The notes below the pieces were generated by a model. That model made no database searches, was not told the DNA's origin, and saw only the letters and a program-made list of their open reading frames with translations. DNA of 33,864 bases from assembly GCF_009711185.1 (NCBI RefSeq), contig NZ_WMIF01000035.1, positions 1 through 33,864 on the forward strand. The letters run 5' to 3'. Source of the DNA: Paracoccus limosus (GTDB lineage Bacteria > Pseudomonadota > Alphaproteobacteria > Rhodobacterales > Rhodobacteraceae). How positions within the stretch are numbered: position 1 is the first letter of the stretch; every line of letters begins with the position of its first letter. The position numbers and the translations under genes are program-made. Positions 23,724 through 30,935 of this stretch are shown here, in pieces.

Positions 23724-24964
23724 TGAAAGCCAGCAATACCGCCCGTGCCTATGGCGGGGTCGCCCGCCTGTTCCATTGGACCATCGCCCTGCTGATCCTG
23801 GCCGCCATCGGCCTTGGACTTTATGCGGGCAGCCTGCCGCGCGGCTCGCAAGAGGCGATGCAGGCGATTTTCCAGACCTTTTCGATCCACAAGACCATCG
23901 GGGTCGCAGCGCTGATCCTTGCCGTGCTGCGCATCCTGTGGACCCTGACCCAGACGCATCCGCGCCCGCTGCACCCCAACCGCGCGGTCGAGACCTTTCT
24001 GGCCGGCGTCGTGCATTGGGGCATGTGGATCGGCATGGTCATCATCCCGCTGTCGGGGTGGTTGCTGCATTCGGCGGCGCCGGGGGGCTTTTCGCGCATC
24101 CTCTGGCCGCTGGGCCAGCGCCTGCCGGGCGTGCCGCAGGATGCCGCGCTGGCCGAACGCTTTGCCAGCTTTCATGAAGCAGGCTGGTGGCTGCTGGCCG
24201 GGCTGGTGGTGCTGCATGTCGCCGGCGCACTGAAACATGCGCTGATCGACCGCGACGGCACGCTGCACCGCATGGCGGGCAGCCCCGACAAGGCACCCGT
24301 GCCGCCGGCCGCCGGCCCGTCGCATGCGCTGCGTCATGTGGTCGCGGCGGTGCTGGGGCTGGGGCTGTGGGTCGCCGTGGCGGTGATCTCGGTCATCGCC
24401 CCCGAAGAAGAGGCCAAGGCCCCGCCGGCCGCAACCACGGTCCAGACGGCCCCGCAGACCGCAGCGGTCACCACCGGCACTGCGCCCGCCTGGGCCGTGC
24501 AGCAGGGCGAGCTTGCCATTCAGGTCCAGCAGGGCCAGAGCCCGGTCAAGGGCCGCTTTGGCAAATGGCAGGCCACGATCAGCTATGATCCCGAAACCCG
24601 CAGCGGCCATGTCGAGGCCACGGCGGACATCGCTTCGCTGGAGCTGGGCTCGGTCGCCGATACCGCCAAGGGCCCGGATTTCCTGAACGCTGCCGCCCAT
24701 CCCAGCGCCACCTTCTCGGCCGATATCCTGCCGCCCGCGACCGAGGGCGGGCCGGAGACGCTGAAGGGCACCATGACCATCGCCGGCAAGGCGATGCCGC
24801 TGGAATTCCCCGCCACCATCACCACCGAGGGCGATACCGCCACGGCGCGCGGCCAGTTCCGTCTGGACCGGCGCGACTATGGCGTGGGCGCGAGCTACGC
24901 CGATGAGGGCACCGTGGGCTTTGGCGTCGAGGTGACGCTGGATCTGACGGCAAAGCGGCAATAG
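23723..24964 (+). CDS. Cytochrome b561 fused to a YceI domain
   Basis: The 413-residue protein is a two-part fusion. Residues 1-180 are a four-helix di-haem cytochrome b561 with candidate haem histidines His18 (RLFHW), His56 (IHKTIG), one in VVHWGMW and one in VLHVAG. A further membrane helix (about 202-224) crosses to the periplasm. After an Ala/Pro/Thr-rich linker comes a YceI-like lipocalin-fold domain (about 255-413, SPVKGRFGKWQATISYDPE to DYGVGASYADEGTVGFGVEVTLDL). YceI domains bind isoprenoids such as quinones, so the fusion may join quinone binding to haem electron transfer in the inner membrane. The substrate is unknown. It overlaps tdk by one base. Confidence 0.88.
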   Translation: MKASNTARAYGGVARLFHWTIALLILAAIGLGLYAGSLPRGSQEAMQAIFQTFSIHKTIGVAALILAVLRILWTLTQTHPRPLHPNRAVETFLAGVVHWGMWIGMVIIPLSGWLLHSAAPGGFSRILWPLGQRLPGVPQDAALAERFASFHEAGWWLLAGLVVLHVAGALKHALIDRDGTLHRMAGSPDKAPVPPAAGPSHALRHVVAAVLGLGLWVAVAVISVIAPEEEAKAPPAATTVQTAPQTAAVTTGTAPAWAVQQGELAIQVQQGQSPVKGRFGKWQATISYDPETRSGHVEATADIASLELGSVADTAKGPDFLNAAAHPSATFSADILPPATEGGPETLKGTMTIAGKAMPLEFPATITTEGDTATARGQFRLDRRDYGVGASYADEGTVGFGVEVTLDLTAKRQ

Positions 24965-25054
24965 CGAGCGGGGGATGCAGCAGCCGGCCCTTGCCGATCT
25001 TGCGGGGCCAGCAGCCATCCCCTACATCTGGACGGAAAGCAGAAAGGACTGCCC

Positions 25055-25297
25055 ATGGCGATGGAAGCCCAGGATATCGAAGCCCTGATCCGCGCTGCCT
25101 TTCCCAAGGCGAGCATCACGATCACCGACCTTGCAGGCGACGGCAACCACTATGCCGCCGAGGTCATCGACGACAGCTTCAAGGGGTTGAACCGGGTCCA
25201 GCAACAGCGCGCGGTCTATGCGGCGCTGAAAGGCAGGATGGACGGCCCGAACGGCGCCCTGCACGCGCTGGCGCTGACCACCAAGGCCCCGGAATAA
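25055..25297 (+). CDS. BolA-family protein
   Basis: The 80-residue protein has the BolA fold (DIEALIRAAFPKASITITDLAGDGNHYAAEVID, then LNRVQQQRAVYAAL and a C-terminal His in ALHALAL). BolA proteins bind [2Fe-2S] clusters together with monothiol CGFS glutaredoxins, and such a glutaredoxin is encoded 62 bp downstream. The pair probably works in iron-sulfur trafficking or iron sensing. AGAAAGGA precedes the ATG. Confidence 0.92.
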   Translation: MAMEAQDIEALIRAAFPKASITITDLAGDGNHYAAEVIDDSFKGLNRVQQQRAVYAALKGRMDGPNGALHALALTTKAPE

Positions 25298-25359
25298 CGG
25301 CGCGCGGCGGGGCCCGCCATGGCCCCGGCAATGCCAGGACAACAAAGGACAAGCAGGAA

Positions 25360-25734
25360 ATGACCACCGATACCAGCGATGTGCGCCAGAAGATCCAGGA
25401 CCTGATCGACGGCGCCGATGTGGTGCTGTTCATGAAGGGCAGCAAGGAAATGCCGCAATGCGGATTTTCCAGCCGCGTCGCCGGCGTGCTGAACTACATG
25501 AATGTCGATTACCGCGACATCGACGTGCTGAAGGATGCCGACATCCGTCAGGGGATCAAGGATTTCTCGGACTGGCCGACCATCCCGCAGCTTTACGTCA
25601 AGGGCGAATTCGTCGGCGGCTGCGACATCATCACCGAGATGACCCTCTCGGGCGAGCTGGACCAGCTTTTCGACAAGTCGGGCGTCGGCTATGACAAGGA
25701 CGCCGCCGACAAGATCCGCGAAGCCAACGCCTGA
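25360..25734 (+). CDS. grxD: Monothiol glutaredoxin (Grx4/Grx5 type)
   Basis: The protein carries and transfers [2Fe-2S] clusters. The 124-residue chain has the CGFS active site (Cys34-Gly-Phe-Ser37), KGSKEMPQCGFS and WPTIPQLYVKGEFVGGCDI, the glutathione-binding TIPQ/GGCD parts of monothiol glutaredoxins. The start is ATG at 25360 with GCAGGAA upstream. It is adjacent to a BolA gene, a common and functionally meaningful pair. A strong terminator follows. Confidence 0.95.
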   Translation: MTTDTSDVRQKIQDLIDGADVVLFMKGSKEMPQCGFSSRVAGVLNYMNVDYRDIDVLKDADIRQGIKDFSDWPTIPQLYVKGEFVGGCDIITEMTLSGELDQLFDKSGVGYDKDAADKIREANA

Positions 25735-25753
25735 GCGGCCGCCGCGCGTCATG

Positions 25754-25784
25754 AAAAAGCCCCGCCGGATTGGCGGGGCTTTTT
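25754..25784. terminator. Bidirectional intrinsic terminator after grxD
   Basis: AAAAAGCCCCGCC (25754-25766) and GGCGGGGCTTTTT (25772-25784) form a perfect 13-bp hairpin with a 5-base loop. It ends grxD on the plus strand and the membrane-protein operon on the minus strand. Confidence 0.9.
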
Positions 25785-25797
25785 GCGTTGCAGCGGC

Positions 25798-26484
25798 TCA
25801 ATAGCCGTCGTCCAGGTCGTCGTCATCCTCGGGCGGGTCATCGCGGTGACGCCAGTCCTGCAGCCGCGTGGCCAGCGTGATGCCGACCGCCAGCGCGCCC
25901 AGGACCGGCGCCAGCGCCGCCGCGTTCGAGCCACGGACCCGATCCGCCGCCGCCCGGGCCTGCGTGCCGGTAAAGCCAAAGCGCTGCGCGGTGGCATCGC
26001 CGACCTGCCGGGCCGTGCCATAGACGCGGGCCTCGGCCTGATCGGCAAAGCGGTTGGCGCGATAGCCCAGATCGTCAGCGACGGCATGGACCTTTTGCTC
26101 GGCCCGGTCCATCAGATGGCTCGCCTTGTCCGAGGCCCGTTCCAACGCCGCATCGGCCGCGTCCGAGGCCTTGCCGATGGCGGTATTGGCCATCAGATGC
26201 AGCTGCTGCTCGACCTCGGTCTTCAGCTCGTCGGTGCTGGGCAGGCGGTGCTTTTCGCGCCCGGCCAGCGCCAGCAGGATCAACCCGATCACCGCCAGCG
26301 CCCCGCCGATCACCAGCGAGGCCCGCAAGGGGCCCCAGCCCAGGCCATGCGCCAGCCACGTCCATAGCGCCGCCAGCAGGAAGCCCGCCGCAAGCAGCAG
26401 CACGACTGCCGCTGCCCCGGCCAGCCCCGCCCGGCGCAGCCGGTCCGAAAGCGCAAGCCGCATGTTTCGGGTATAGGCGAACAT
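25798..26484 (-). CDS. Phage-holin-superfamily-like membrane protein
   Basis: The 228-residue protein has two N-terminal membrane helices (about 20-47 and 53-73), a long charged helical region of repeated Ala/Asp/Arg-rich segments (80-175), a possible weak C-terminal membrane segment (about 190-205), and an acidic tail (DDPPEDDDDLDDGY). The N-terminal pair resembles the putative holin-3/DUF1469 superfamily (PF07332-like), seen in many stress-induced operons with DUF883 proteins. The name does not mean a phage origin. It lies 9 bp downstream of the DUF883 gene in what is probably one operon under the EcfG-like promoter. Confidence 0.78.
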   Translation of the reverse strand: MFAYTRNMRLALSDRLRRAGLAGAAAVVLLLAAGFLLAALWTWLAHGLGWGPLRASLVIGGALAVIGLILLALAGREKHRLPSTDELKTEVEQQLHLMANTAIGKASDAADAALERASDKASHLMDRAEQKVHAVADDLGYRANRFADQAEARVYGTARQVGDATAQRFGFTGTQARAAADRVRGSNAAALAPVLGALAVGITLATRLQDWRHRDDPPEDDDDLDDGY

Positions 26485-26493
26485 CGATGTCCC

Positions 26494-26949
26494 TTAGCGG
26501 CGTGCGATGATCAGGCCCAGCAGGAAGCCGACGCCGGCCGCGATGCCCAGGGCCTGTGCCGGATTGCGGCGCACCATGCCCGAGACATCGTCGTAATAAT
26601 CCTCGGCATAGCCCGCGACCTCGCTGGCGCGGCGCTCGCCCTCGCGGTAAAGGCGCTTGGCCTCGTGCCGAGCCTGTTCGGCATAGTCATGCCCGCGCGC
26701 GCGCAGATCTTCGGCATAGTCCTGACCACGGCGACGGGCGTGTTCGACGAATTCGGCACCTTTTTCGCGCGCGGTTTCCAGCGCCTCGGCGCCGCGTTCG
26801 CGGACATTGTCCAAGGCCTCGCCGGCATCGTCGACCGCGCGCCGGGCATGGTCACGCGCCTCGTCGGCGGCGCGGCGCGCCTCGGTGCCGATGTCGCGTG
26901 CCGCGCGACGAGCTTCGTCCTTCAGCTCTTCGGTGTCCCGGTTTGCCAT
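26494..26949 (-). CDS. DUF883/ElaB-YqjD-like membrane-anchored protein
   Basis: The 151-residue protein is almost entirely one amphipathic Ala/Glu/Arg-rich helix (residues 5-125) and ends in the DUF883 signature RRNPAQALGIAAGVGFLLGLIIARR, a C-terminal membrane anchor. The E. coli relatives ElaB and YqjD are stationary-phase proteins that bind inactive ribosomes. The long helix suggests a similar tail-anchored role. GAGAGGA precedes the ATG and an EcfG-type promoter lies at 26989-27014. Confidence 0.85.
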   Translation of the reverse strand: MANRDTEELKDEARRAARDIGTEARRAADEARDHARRAVDDAGEALDNVRERGAEALETAREKGAEFVEHARRRGQDYAEDLRARGHDYAEQARHEAKRLYREGERRASEVAGYAEDYYDDVSGMVRRNPAQALGIAAGVGFLLGLIIARR

Positions 26950-26988
26950 GACTGCATCCTCTCAAGATGATTTGCTCTTCGACAGGGA

Positions 26989-27014
26989 AACGGCGCAAGG
27001 GCCCGCTTCGTTCC
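26989..27014 (-). promoter_or_regulatory. EcfG-type general-stress promoter
   Basis: On the minus strand GGAAC (27014-27010), a 17-base spacer and CGTT (26992-26989) match the alphaproteobacterial EcfG consensus GGAAC-N16/17-CGTT. Transcription would start about 30 bp before the DUF883 ATG. This links the two membrane proteins to the PhyR-EcfG general stress response. Confidence 0.7.
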
Positions 27015-27140
27015 GGCGGATGCAGAAATTTGTGCTGCGGTGCAGATAAAGCCCGCGCACCGAATCGACGCGGGGCCGAAATGCGCGTGCAGCGTCACCG
27101 CCAGCCGCAGAAACCGAATCAAATCATGGGATTGGTTTTA

Positions 27141-27217
27141 TGGTACCGCCTCCCCGGCTCGAACGGGGGACCTCTAGATCCACAATCTAGCGCTCTAACC
27201 AGCTGAGCTAAGGCGGC
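27141..27217 (-). tRNA. tRNA-His (anticodon GTG)
   Basis: The 77-base gene folds into a full cloverleaf with a genome-encoded CCA (27143-27141). The anticodon stem is CTAGA/TCTAG around the loop TTGTGGA, giving anticodon GTG. The acceptor stem is GCCGCCT with AGGCGGT, so position 1 is G facing U72, and the discriminator is A73. No extra G-1 is encoded. Alphaproteobacterial tRNA-His is known to lack G-1 and to use U72 and A73 as identity marks. It is preceded by its own promoter (27228-27256). Confidence 0.97.
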
Positions 27218-27227
27218 ACTGGCGCGG

Positions 27228-27256
27228 GTATTAGCGCCAGCCGCCGGGGGGTGCAA
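27228..27256 (-). promoter_or_regulatory. tRNA-His promoter
   Basis: On the minus strand TTGCAC (27256-27251), a 17-base spacer and TAATAC (27233-27228) lie about 11 bp before the tRNA 5' end. The spacing and position are excellent for a stable-RNA promoter. Confidence 0.6.
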
Positions 27257-27344
27257 GCCCCGTCTTGACGGAAAATGTGCGGCTTGCCGCAAAACCCTTG
27301 CCGCGCTAAGCAGGCTTGGGTCACGACAGCCGGAAGTTCCAGAC

Positions 27345-27572
27345 ATGAGCATCAACAGCGAAAGCGATATTGCCGCCAACCTGCAGATCGGGCCGACCGA
27401 TCAGGGCATGGTGCGAATCTATGTCGAGGCCGAGGGCGTCGATCTGCCGCTGGATTTCGACCCCGAAGAGGCCGAGGAAATCGCCGAGGAACTGCTGGCC
27501 GCCGCCGAGGCCGCCCGCGCCATGGGCAATGCCGGCCCACAGGGCGGCAAGCCCGCTAAGAAGCGGCGCTGA
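27345..27572 (+). CDS. Small DUF6324-like protein
   Basis: The function is unknown. The 75-residue protein is acidic in its middle (DFDPEEAEEIAEELLAAAEAAR) with a lysine-rich tail (GKPAKKRR). It resembles short conserved alphaproteobacterial proteins (DUF6324-like). GGAAG lies upstream of the ATG. Its 3' end overlaps the 3' end of the convergent mmcB gene by 17 bp. Confidence 0.78.
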   Translation: MSINSESDIAANLQIGPTDQGMVRIYVEAEGVDLPLDFDPEEAEEIAEELLAAAEAARAMGNAGPQGGKPAKKRR

Positions 27573-28035
27573 TCGCGCTGCCCGCCCCCAGGGGATCGGT
27601 CGCGGCCAGCAGCCGCGCCGCCGACACCCGGGCGATGTCGCGCAACAGCCGGTTGCGCCGCGCCCCGGCCAGCCGGGTTTCGGGCGCCATGCGCAGCATC
27701 TCGGCGCCGAAACTGTCGGCCCGGATCAGGCCGGCGCCTTCGGGCAGGATCTCATCGGGGAAATCGCAATCGACCGCCCAGAAGAACCGGTCGCAGAATT
27801 CCAGATAGCCCTGCCATTTGCGGTCCGAGACGAAATCGGCCCGGCAGCTCTTGCATTCGACGATCCAGATTTCGCCCTTGGGTGAAATCGAGATCACATC
27901 CACCCGCAGCCCGCCGGCCGGCACGAATTCCGCCAAAGGCGCATGGTCCAGCGACAAGAGCATCCGCGCCACGCCGCGCGTCAGGCGCTGGCCGGGTTTC
28001 GCCGGCAGCTTGTCGGAAAGATCACTGGCCATCAT
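27556..28035 (-). CDS. mmcB: MmcB-family DNA repair protein
   Basis: The 159-residue protein is of the MmcB family (PF06319; nuclease-like fold). In Caulobacter mmcB is a LexA-controlled gene needed for mitomycin C resistance. Visible features are LRVDVISISPKGEIWIVECKS (acidic Asp and Glu plus Lys as in PD-(D/E)XK-like cores), followed by DRKWQGYLEFCDRFFWAVD. Starts at ATG 28035 or 28032. A TTG at 28053 is also in frame but sits inside the LexA box. GTTC-N7-GTTC lies 12-26 bp upstream of the ATG, so SOS induction is expected. Confidence 0.9.
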   Translation of the reverse strand: MMASDLSDKLPAKPGQRLTRGVARMLLSLDHAPLAEFVPAGGLRVDVISISPKGEIWIVECKSCRADFVSDRKWQGYLEFCDRFFWAVDCDFPDEILPEGAGLIRADSFGAEMLRMAPETRLAGARRNRLLRDIARVSAARLLAATDPLGAGSAISAAS

Positions 28036-28046
28036 CGCCCGAACAT

Positions 28047-28061
28047 GAACCAAGAGCGAAC
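28047..28061 (-). promoter_or_regulatory. LexA (SOS) box of mmcB
   Basis: GTTC-N7-GTTC on the minus strand (arms 28061-28058 and 28050-28047) is the alphaproteobacterial LexA recognition sequence. It lies 12 bp before the mmcB ATG. A further GTTC at 28044-28041 overlaps the pattern. Confidence 0.75.
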
Positions 28062-28403
28062 ATCTTGCAAGCGCACCTCTGCGCCACCTTGCACCGGCAC
28101 GGCCAAACGCCTATTTTCGGGCTTGGCGGGTTTCTGCTCTTCTCGTGTGTGGCCTCTTTTTCCACTGGCCTATAATTTCACCGAGGGGGCTGGCTCTGTC
28201 GGGGCCTTGGTCCCGTTATCCGGTTCCCACCTGGACATCCAGGCTTTCGGGGAAACTTGCGCTGCCACGGTTGCTGCGGTTCCCGCCGCCCCGCCCGCCC
28301 TGCGGTGCCAAATAATCCATAAATTTCAGGAATATGCGCGAAAAACCTGATTCCGGTTCGCGCGGATGCAGCCCGCCCTATCCGGGCGGGCGCAGGGATG
28401 CGG
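28062..28403. other. Gene-free 342-bp stretch with a perfect -10 box and stable hairpins
   Basis: No convincing coding region is seen between the mmcB and lipA genes. TATAAT at 28171-28176 would start a plus-strand RNA near 28183. The next ~130 bases contain CGGGGC...GCCCCG, a CCTGG-ACAT-CCAGG hairpin and CCGC-CCT-GCGG, enough for a rod-like fold. A possible structured small RNA is described as a finding. A hairpin GCCCGCCC/GGGCGGGC (28371-28391) sits beside the lipA stop and may be its terminator. Confidence 0.4.
28371..28391 (-). terminator. Hairpin after lipA
   Basis: GCCCGCCC (28371-28378) and GGGCGGGC (28384-28391) form an 8-bp stem 12 bp past the lipA stop (read on the minus strand). 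There is no T run, so strength is uncertain. Confidence 0.45.
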
Positions 28404-29360
28404 TCAGGCGCGGCCCAGCTTGGCCAGACGCGCCGCGCGCAGCGCCGCGAAATCGTCGCCGGCGTGATAGGACGACCGCGTCAACGGCGTCGCCGAGACC
28501 ATCAGGAAGCCCTTGCCATAGGCGGCCTTTTCATAGCCCGCGAATTCCTCGGGCGTCACGAAGCGGTCGACGCGGTGATGCTTGGGCGTCGGCTGCAGAT
28601 ATTGGCCGATGGTGATAAAGTCGATGTCGGCGGCGCGCATGTCATCCATGACCTGCAGCACCGATTGCCGATCCTCGCCCAGACCGACCATGATGCCGGA
28701 TTTGGTGAACATCGCCGGGTCCAGTTCCTTGACCCGTTGCAGCAGCCGCAGCGAGTGGAAATAGCGCGCACCCGGCCGCACTTCCAGATAAAGCCCCGGC
28801 ACGGTTTCCAGATTGTGGTTGAACACATCCGGCCGCGCCTCGACCACGGTTTCCAGCGCACCCGGTTTCGATTTCAGGAAGTCGGGGGTCAGCACCTCGA
28901 TCGTCGAATTGGGCGAGCGGTGTCGAATCGCGCGGATGGTCTGGGCGAAATGGTCGGCACCGCCATCTTCAAGATCGTCGCGGTCGACGCTGGTGATGAC
29001 GACATGGTTCAGGCCCAGCTTTTGCACGGCATGGGCGACGCGGCCCGGCTCGAACACGTCCAGCGCATTGGGCTTGCCGGTGGCGACGTTGCAGAAGGTG
29101 CAGCCGCGGGTGCAGATCTCGCCCATGATCATCATGGTGGCGTGGCCCTGCGACCAGCATTCGCCCACGTTGGGGCAGCCGGCCTCTTCACAGACGGTGG
29201 ACAGCCGGTTTTCACGCAAAAGCTCGCGGGTCTGCTTATAGCCTTCCGAAGTAGGCGCCTTGACCCGGATCCAGTTGGGTTTCTTGGGCTGTTCCTGATC
29301 GGGCCGGTGGGCCTTTTCGGGATGGCGCTGGTCGGGTATCCGAAGATCGCGCAAGGTCAT
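28404..29360 (-). CDS. lipA: Lipoyl synthase
   Basis: LipA inserts two sulfur atoms into octanoyl groups on the lipoyl domains of 2-oxo-acid dehydrogenases, using radical SAM chemistry. The 318-residue protein has both cluster motifs: auxiliary Cys57, Cys62, Cys68 ([12 protein letters not shown]) and radical-SAM Cys83, Cys87, Cys90 (CTRGCTFC). A C-terminal [10 protein letters not shown] carries the serine ligand of the auxiliary cluster. The start ATG at 29360 has AAGGA upstream. The open frame continues upstream into an antisense shadow of other genes and should not be used. Confidence 0.96.
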   Translation of the reverse strand: MTLRDLRIPDQRHPEKAHRPDQEQPKKPNWIRVKAPTSEGYKQTRELLRENRLSTVCEEAGCPNVGECWSQGHATMMIMGEICTRGCTFCNVATGKPNALDVFEPGRVAHAVQKLGLNHVVITSVDRDDLEDGGADHFAQTIRAIRHRSPNSTIEVLTPDFLKSKPGALETVVEARPDVFNHNLETVPGLYLEVRPGARYFHSLRLLQRVKELDPAMFTKSGIMVGLGEDRQSVLQVMDDMRAADIDFITIGQYLQPTPKHHRVDRFVTPEEFAGYEKAAYGKGFLMVSATPLTRSSYHAGDDFAALRAARLAKLGRA

Positions 29361-29503
29361 GTCCTTTCGGTCGCGGTTCCGACAGAAATATCCTTTTGGA
29401 CGGGCAAAAGCAACGAGGCGCTGGCAGGTGGGCAAGGCGCCGCAGCCCTGCCCTGCCAAGCCCTCGGCGCCGCGCCGCAGAATGGCCGCGCGCCGCCTGC
29501 CGC

Positions 29504-30193
29504 TTAGCTTGCCTGACCGCACAGCGCATCGACCCATTCCGGCACCACGCGGGTCGCCGGGCCCAGCCGCAGCTCGCCGAAATCGCGGCTGATCGCCGAG
29601 GGTTCGATGTTCAGTTCGACCGTGGCGGCACCGCAGCGCCGGGCATGTTGCGCAAGGCCGGCTGCGGGATGGACCTGCCCCGAGGTGCCGATGGCGGCAA
29701 ACAGATCCGCGCTTTCGACCGCCTGCCAGATGCGTTCCATGTGATAGGGCACTTCGCCGAACCAGACGATGTCGGGCCGGGTTTCGGGCTGGCCGCAGGA
29801 CGGACAGGGATCGCTTGCGCGCATGACCAGCGTCGCCGGCCAGCGGTGGCCGCAATGCGCGCAAAGCGCCCCCAGCAGGCTGCCGTGCATGTGGATGACA
29901 TCGGGCGAGCCGCTGCGTTCGTGCAGGTCGTCGACATTTTGCGTGATCAGCGTGACGCCGTGATGGCGCGCCAGCCGCGCCAGCGCGCGATGCGCGGCAT
30001 TGGGCCGGGCACGGGCGGTATCGGCGCGCCGCATGTTGTAGAAACGATGCACCAGCACCGAGTCGCGGCGGAACCCCTCGGGGGTGGCCACGTCCTCGAT
30101 CCGGTGCTCCTCCCACAGCCCGTCGGTCGCACGAAAGGTCCGGATGCCGCTTTCGGCAGAGATCCCGGCACCTGTGAGAACGGCGATCCTCAT
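29504..30193 (-). CDS. cobB: NAD-dependent protein deacylase (sirtuin, CobB-like)
   Basis: The 229-residue protein removes acyl groups from lysines with NAD. It has [16 protein letters not shown] (NAD binding), [10 protein letters not shown], catalytic His103 in HMHGS, and a zinc site Cys111, Cys114, Cys130, Cys133. Tyr52 and Arg55 in FYNMRR match the E. coli CobB/SIRT5 Tyr-x-x-Arg motif, which allows removal of succinyl as well as acetyl groups. The ATG at 30193 is one base after the stop of the small secreted protein gene, so they are co-transcribed. Confidence 0.95.
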   Translation of the reverse strand: MRIAVLTGAGISAESGIRTFRATDGLWEEHRIEDVATPEGFRRDSVLVHRFYNMRRADTARARPNAAHRALARLARHHGVTLITQNVDDLHERSGSPDVIHMHGSLLGALCAHCGHRWPATLVMRASDPCPSCGQPETRPDIVWFGEVPYHMERIWQAVESADLFAAIGTSGQVHPAAGLAQHARRCGAATVELNIEPSAISRDFGELRLGPATRVVPEWVDALCGQAS

Positions 30194-30194
30194 G

Positions 30195-30500
30195 TCAGTT
30201 CGCGCAATAGGCCTCGGCCGTGGTGGCAAAATTGGTGTAGCGCGCCCAGAAGGCGTTATCGGCATCCGACTTGGACATGCGCACCTGCTGGGCGGCATCG
30301 GCATCGCGGAAAAACCGCGCGGCGCGGCGCTGGTCGGCACGCGACAGGGTCTGGTCGGCAACCTGCTGGATGCAGCCGCACAGGCGCTGGCTGCGCGCCG
30401 AACGGTCAGAGCTGACGCAGGCGGTATCGATCGGGCCGGCAACGGCAAGCGGTGTGGTCAGAACCATCGCAGCGGCGGCGATCTTCAGGCGGTTGATCAT
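30195..30500 (-). CDS. Small secreted protein upstream of cobB
   Basis: No function recognised. The 101-residue protein has a signal peptide (MINRLKIAAAAMVLTTPLAVA, cleavage after AVA). The mature part has cysteines in DTACVS, LCGC and AYCAN and a charged helix, so it is probably disulfide-bonded and periplasmic. Similar proteins are common in Rhodobacterales, sometimes under unrelated transport names. The ATG is preceded by GAGGAGAC. It ends one base before cobB. It could have no functional link to the sirtuin beyond sharing the transcript. Confidence 0.8.
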   Translation of the reverse strand: MINRLKIAAAAMVLTTPLAVAGPIDTACVSSDRSARSQRLCGCIQQVADQTLSRADQRRAARFFRDADAAQQVRMSKSDADNAFWARYTNFATTAEAYCAN

Positions 30501-30671
30501 GATCAGTCTCCTCGGCTCTCGGCCCGGCTTCGGGCAAGTGGCGGCGGGGCTGAACGCCCTCGCGCGGCCGCCTTGTTATGTCATTGAGGTTAACAGAAGC
30601 GTTACATCGGCTCAATCGCGGGACCGCCCCATTACTGGAACCCCCGCCACGCAAGGTCGCAAGATATGCGA

Positions 30672-30857
30672 TCAGGCCGGCACCGGCGAATAGCCGGCAT
30701 CGCGAATCACCTGCTCGGCGCGGGCGGCATCCAGCCCTTCGACCTCGACCTGATGGCTGGCCAGATCGGTCGTGGCCTTGCCGCCGGCCTCGGTCACCGC
30801 CTGTTCGATGGTGGCGGTGCAATGCTTGCAGGTCATGTCTTGGACGTGGAATCTCAT
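30672..30857 (-). CDS. Heavy-metal-associated (HMA) domain protein, CopZ-like
   Basis: The 61-residue protein is a single HMA domain with the metal motif Met8-Thr-Cys10-Lys-His-Cys13 and a ferredoxin-like beta-alpha-beta pattern ending in YSPVPA. It probably binds copper(I) or a similar soft metal and delivers it to a P-type ATPase, none of which is in the window. AAAGGTGAC precedes the ATG. It is divergent from the DMT gene. Confidence 0.92.
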   Translation of the reverse strand: MRFHVQDMTCKHCTATIEQAVTEAGGKATTDLASHQVEVEGLDAARAEQVIRDAGYSPVPA

Positions 30858-30935
30858 GCTGTCACCTTTCACGCTGGACCGCGCCATGATCGCGGCATAA
30901 TGGCTGGGCTGCAATCTCCCGCAACCGAGGATCCG

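Noticed and set aside
25798..26484. Prophage remnant because of the holin-like protein
   Set aside because: No other phage genes, integrase or attachment site nearby. The gene belongs with a stress-regulated DUF883 gene.
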